Assembly: GCF_009905605.1 (NCBI RefSeq)
Contig: NZ_JAAAKZ010000009.1
Coordinates: 148,284-212,283, forward strand
DNA length: 64,000 nt
DNA from: Runella sp. CRIBMP
GTDB lineage: Bacteria; Bacteroidota; Bacteroidia; Cytophagales; Spirosomataceae
Reading direction: 5' to 3'
Part shown: positions 61,640 through 64,000 of the stretch, piece by piece
Position numbering within the stretch: position 1 is the first letter of the stretch
Layout: each line of letters begins with the position of its first letter
The notes under the pieces: model-generated
The model's input: the letters and a program-made list of their open reading frames with translations, nothing else
Databases searched by the model: none
Told to the model about the DNA's origin: nothing
Position numbers and translations under genes: made by a program

Positions 61640-62719
61640 ATGAAAGCCAAGTTTGCTTACTTGTTTGTACTCCTTTCCATTGGTTGCTTTTCGGGCTTGC
61701 AAGCACAAGAGAAAGGTCTCTTCAAAAAAAATCCAAAAATTAAGCCCAACAAAACAGAGGAACCCAAAGTCAGTACCCCTGTAATCAAGCCCCAAAAAGA
61801 CGAATTTGAGGAGTTTGAATCTACTACGCCCAAAATGCGGTTCTCCAACCAGTTTGAGCCAGTAAAAGAAATTAATCCAACCGTAGCAGACGATACCACA
61901 GGAACCATTGACGAAGGAGAAACAACCGTTGCCGAAATTGTCGATTCTGTTCAAGTTGGAGATGATTGGGTTCAGGTAGCTGATTACTACACCATCTGGG
62001 ATTCAAAAACCATCGACCCCTACAACCTCAATCCGCTAGAATTTGAAGATAATTTAACCCTTCGATTGTATGATCCTGGAAAAGGGCGTTTTTGGAATCT
62101 TCCCACGAGCGAAGCAAAAGTGACTTCACAGTTTGGCCCTCGTTGGGGAAGATGGCACGAAGGAATGGATTTAGACTTAAATACTGGCGATCCAGTATAT
62201 AGTACTTACGACGGAATTGTTCGGGTAGTTGCTTACAATGGTGGCGGTTACGGAAGATTCGTGCTGGTTCGTCATTACAATGGTCTCGAAACCTTATATG
62301 GTCACTTATCAAAAACAACCGTTGAAGTAGGGCAGCTCGTAAAAGCGGGCGATATGGTTGGATTGGGAGGAAATACGGGTCGAAGCTATGGCGACCACCT
62401 ACATTATGAAAATCGTTACGAGGGCAACCCGTTTAGTCCTGCATGGGTTTGGGATTTTCCCGGACAAACCATTCGGAGCGAGCGTTTTGTTTTATCACCC
62501 CGTGTATGGGATCACCTCAGAGGCGGAAAAGCGTTTGATAGTGAGTTTGATATAAGTAAAGCGGCAGTAAAACGTACCGTTCTGCATCGAGTACGCCGGG
62601 GAGAAACCCTCGACTCCATTGCCAATAAATATGGTATGTCGGCTTCTGAGTTGGCACAAAAGAACCGCATTCGGTTAAGCGCACGATTACAAATCGGCCA
62701 AAAGCTTCGCGTAAAATAA
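61640..62719 (+). CDS. M23 family peptidoglycan metallopeptidase with C-terminal LysM
   Basis: A 359-residue secreted protein with signal MKAKFAYLFVLLSIGCFSGLQAQ, a charged linker, an M23 (LytM) domain with zinc ligands in HEGMDLD (HxxxD) and DHLHYE (HxH), YGHLSKTTVEVGQLVKAGD and GLGGNTGRS, and one LysM repeat (LHRVRRGETLDSIANKYGMS, LQIGQKLRV). It should cleave peptide cross-links of the cell wall or activate other hydrolases. The start at 61640 is chosen by the signal peptide. It is six bases upstream of bshB1. Confidence 0.93.
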   Translation: MKAKFAYLFVLLSIGCFSGLQAQEKGLFKKNPKIKPNKTEEPKVSTPVIKPQKDEFEEFESTTPKMRFSNQFEPVKEINPTVADDTTGTIDEGETTVAEIVDSVQVGDDWVQVADYYTIWDSKTIDPYNLNPLEFEDNLTLRLYDPGKGRFWNLPTSEAKVTSQFGPRWGRWHEGMDLDLNTGDPVYSTYDGIVRVVAYNGGGYGRFVLVRHYNGLETLYGHLSKTTVEVGQLVKAGDMVGLGGNTGRSYGDHLHYENRYEGNPFSPAWVWDFPGQTIRSERFVLSPRVWDHLRGGKAFDSEFDISKAAVKRTVLHRVRRGETLDSIANKYGMSASELAQKNRIRLSARLQIGQKLRVK

Positions 62720-62725
62720 ATAATA

Positions 62726-63445
62726 ATGAAACTTGATATACTAGCAATTTCGGCGCATCCTGACGACATAGAGTTGGGATGCGCTGGTACTATTTTGGCT
62801 TCCATAGCCCAAGGACGGCGTGTAGGAATCGTAGACCTGACCCGTGGAGAGTTAGGAACCCGCGGAACCCCCGAAATCCGTAGGGCTGAAGCTGAAGCAG
62901 CGGCCAAAATACTTGGTGCCGAAGTCCGAGATAATGTTGGACTAGCAGATGGTTTTTTTCAAAATGATAAGGAAAGCCAGCTGTCCCTTGTACCTTATAT
63001 AAGGAAATACCAACCAGAGATAGTCTTAGCCAACGCCAAAGAAGACCGGCACCCCGACCATGGGAAAGGGGCAAACCTCATTTATGATGCTTGTTTCTTA
63101 TCTGGACTGCGCCAAATAGATACATTTGATGAGTTTGGAAACGCTCAGGCGGCTTGGCGGCCTAAGTTTATCTACCACTTTACCCAAGATAGATACATTA
63201 AGCCTGATTTTGTAGTAGATATAACGCCTTACTGGAAAAAGAAAGAAGAGGCCATCCGAGCGTTTCGTAGCCAATTTCATGACCCTAACAGTAAAGAACC
63301 CAATAGTTATATTTCTTCTCCCGAGTTTTTAGAGTTTTTGGAAGCCAGATCAAAAGAGTATGGACACTATATAGGCGTAAAGTATGGAGAAGGTTTTACT
63401 TCCCGCAGAATACTGGGCGTAGATAATCTGTGGTCACTTATCTAG
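62726..63445 (+). CDS. bshB1: Bacillithiol biosynthesis deacetylase BshB1
   Basis: A 239-residue PIG-L-type zinc deacetylase. It removes acetyl from N-acetylglucosaminyl-malate in bacillithiol synthesis. The metal motif is SAHPDDIELGC (His, Asp-Asp), then VDLTRGELGTRGTPEIRRAE, EDRHPDHGKGANLI and the characteristic FRSQFHDP with YISSPEF. Length and motifs agree with BshB1 rather than BshB2. It follows the M23 gene with a six-base gap, probably one transcript. Confidence 0.95.
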   Translation: MKLDILAISAHPDDIELGCAGTILASIAQGRRVGIVDLTRGELGTRGTPEIRRAEAEAAAKILGAEVRDNVGLADGFFQNDKESQLSLVPYIRKYQPEIVLANAKEDRHPDHGKGANLIYDACFLSGLRQIDTFDEFGNAQAAWRPKFIYHFTQDRYIKPDFVVDITPYWKKKEEAIRAFRSQFHDPNSKEPNSYISSPEFLEFLEARSKEYGHYIGVKYGEGFTSRRILGVDNLWSLI

Positions 63446-63536
63446 TGAAAATACTTAGAAAATTGCACTATTAAGTAAGTAGCATTTTACTATTTAAAGA
63501 ACTTTTGATAATTGTCAATTTTTTTCGAAAAAGGTC
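63446..63536. other. Spacer between bshB1 and the rRNA promoters
   Basis: AT-rich, no open frame or hairpin of note. Confidence 0.4.
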
Positions 63537-63566
63537 TTGGATAATAAAATGAACTACCTACCTTTG
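63537..63566 (+). promoter_or_regulatory. rRNA promoter P1
   Basis: TTG (63537-63539), 19 bases, TACCTTTG (63559-63566): a perfect Bacteroidota promoter about 370 bases upstream of 16S rRNA. Confidence 0.8.
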
Positions 63567-63648
63567 CACTCCCAAACAACGAGTTAGGGAAGAAACAAAG
63601 GTAAATTCCAAATAAAATTTTGAGAAATAAAAAAATCAAAAATAAAAT

Positions 63649-63679
63649 TTGGAAGTAAGAATTCAAATTCAGACCTTTG
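63649..63679 (+). promoter_or_regulatory. rRNA promoter P2
   Basis: TTG (63649-63651), 20 bases, GACCTTTG (63672-63679), one mismatch from TAnnTTTG at its first base, in repeat copy 1. Confidence 0.65.
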
Positions 63680-63763
63680 CAACCCCAAACAATGAGTGAG
63701 GGAAAAAATTGAAAAGGTTGTTCTAAATGAGTTTTTGAAGAGTAAAAAAATCAAAAATAAAAT

Positions 63764-63794
63764 TTGGAAATAAGAATTCAAATTCAGACCTTTG
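63764..63794 (+). promoter_or_regulatory. rRNA promoter P3
   Basis: TTG (63764-63766), 20 bases, GACCTTTG (63787-63794), the same as P2 and lying in repeat copy 2. Confidence 0.65.
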
Positions 63795-63937
63795 CAACCC
63801 CAAACACGTGATTCTCACAAACGATGTGAGTTTTTTTCGAAAGAAAAAAGTTTGGTTAGCTCTTTGAAATGATGAGTAAGTTAAGGTTTAATAGCTAGTC
63901 TTTTGCGAATCAGTCAATTTGATTTTCAATAGAATTT

Positions 63938-64000
<63 letters not shown>

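Larger units (their letters stand above)
63628..63806. repeat. Two copies of a 64-bp direct repeat carrying rRNA promoters
   Basis: The segments 63628-63691 and 63743-63806 are identical except for one base and are offset by 115 bases. Each carries a promoter. The transcribed start downstream of P1 (CTCCCAAACAACGAGTTAGG) is similar to that after P2, so P1 is probably an older copy of the same unit. Confidence 0.85.

Noticed and set aside
63628..63806. CRISPR array
   Set aside because: Only two repeat copies of 64 bp, each with a promoter, and no cas genes; it is an rRNA promoter duplication.

Overview
The window looks like chromosomal DNA of a Bacteroidota member, most likely order Cytophagales (Spirosomaceae-type; Runella or Dyadobacter are plausible relatives). 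The evidence is: several promoters matching the Bacteroidota pattern TTG-N19/20-TAnnTTTG, few Shine-Dalgarno sequences, lineage-typical families (DUF5916, DUF5723, DUF5606, PorE-like TPR/propeller/OmpA proteins, four-helix-bundle IVP), a bacillithiol gene, and a 16S rRNA gene starting at the right edge. The genus is inference, because only about 60 bases of 16S are visible. I saw no prophage, CRISPR array, tRNA or transposase.

Layout. 1-4.2 kb: the end of an ABC ATPase gene, a GNAT acetyltransferase and an S9 peptidase. 4.3-11 kb: smpB and metG flank a light-harvesting block made of a DTE-type green-absorbing proton-pumping rhodopsin, a small two-helix membrane protein, and a crtY-blh pair fused by an ATGA overlap that makes beta-carotene and cleaves it to retinal. 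11-19 kb: a GH109-like oxidoreductase, then housekeeping genes (pth, hslV, E2 of pyruvate dehydrogenase, lepA) and a frameshifted Uma2 gene. 19-30.7 kb: a DUF5916 outer-membrane protein, a small HExxH membrane protein, adenine deaminase, an orphan ECF sigma factor, rarA, an EEP-fold protein, an enoyl-CoA hydratase and a DUF5723 protein. 31-34 kb: a circularly permuted ATP-grasp gene and a tetR/NmrA pair with two matching palindromic operators placed inside the two promoters. 34-40 kb: a DUF4412 protein and two periplasmic amidohydrolase genes, with an IVP element (four-helix-bundle gene between 39-bp inverted repeats) wedged between them and supplying both flanking gene ends.

40-45.5 kb is the most interesting region. 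An Lrp/AsnC regulator with two 15-bp Lrp-like operators faces a three-gene run: a secreted fusion of an SxxK serine hydrolase and an N-acyl-D-amino-acid deacylase, a DUF1611/DgcN-like protein, and an enolase-superfamily epimerase (DgcA or L-Ala-D/L-Glu epimerase type). Together they read as a compact D-amino-acid or muropeptide salvage system, with release and deacylation outside the cytoplasm and acetylation and racemisation of D-Glu inside.

45.6-63.4 kb: a secreted subtilisin, a GH16 glucanase, a cupredoxin/beta-propeller pair, a heparinase-like polysaccharide lyase carrying a REP-like palindrome inside its reading frame, a transaldolase-CBS fusion, queE, two tandem PorE-like outer-membrane proteins, trxB, an M23 peptidase with LysM and bshB1. 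The window closes with an rRNA leader holding three tandem promoters on a 64-bp direct repeat, followed by the start of 16S rRNA.
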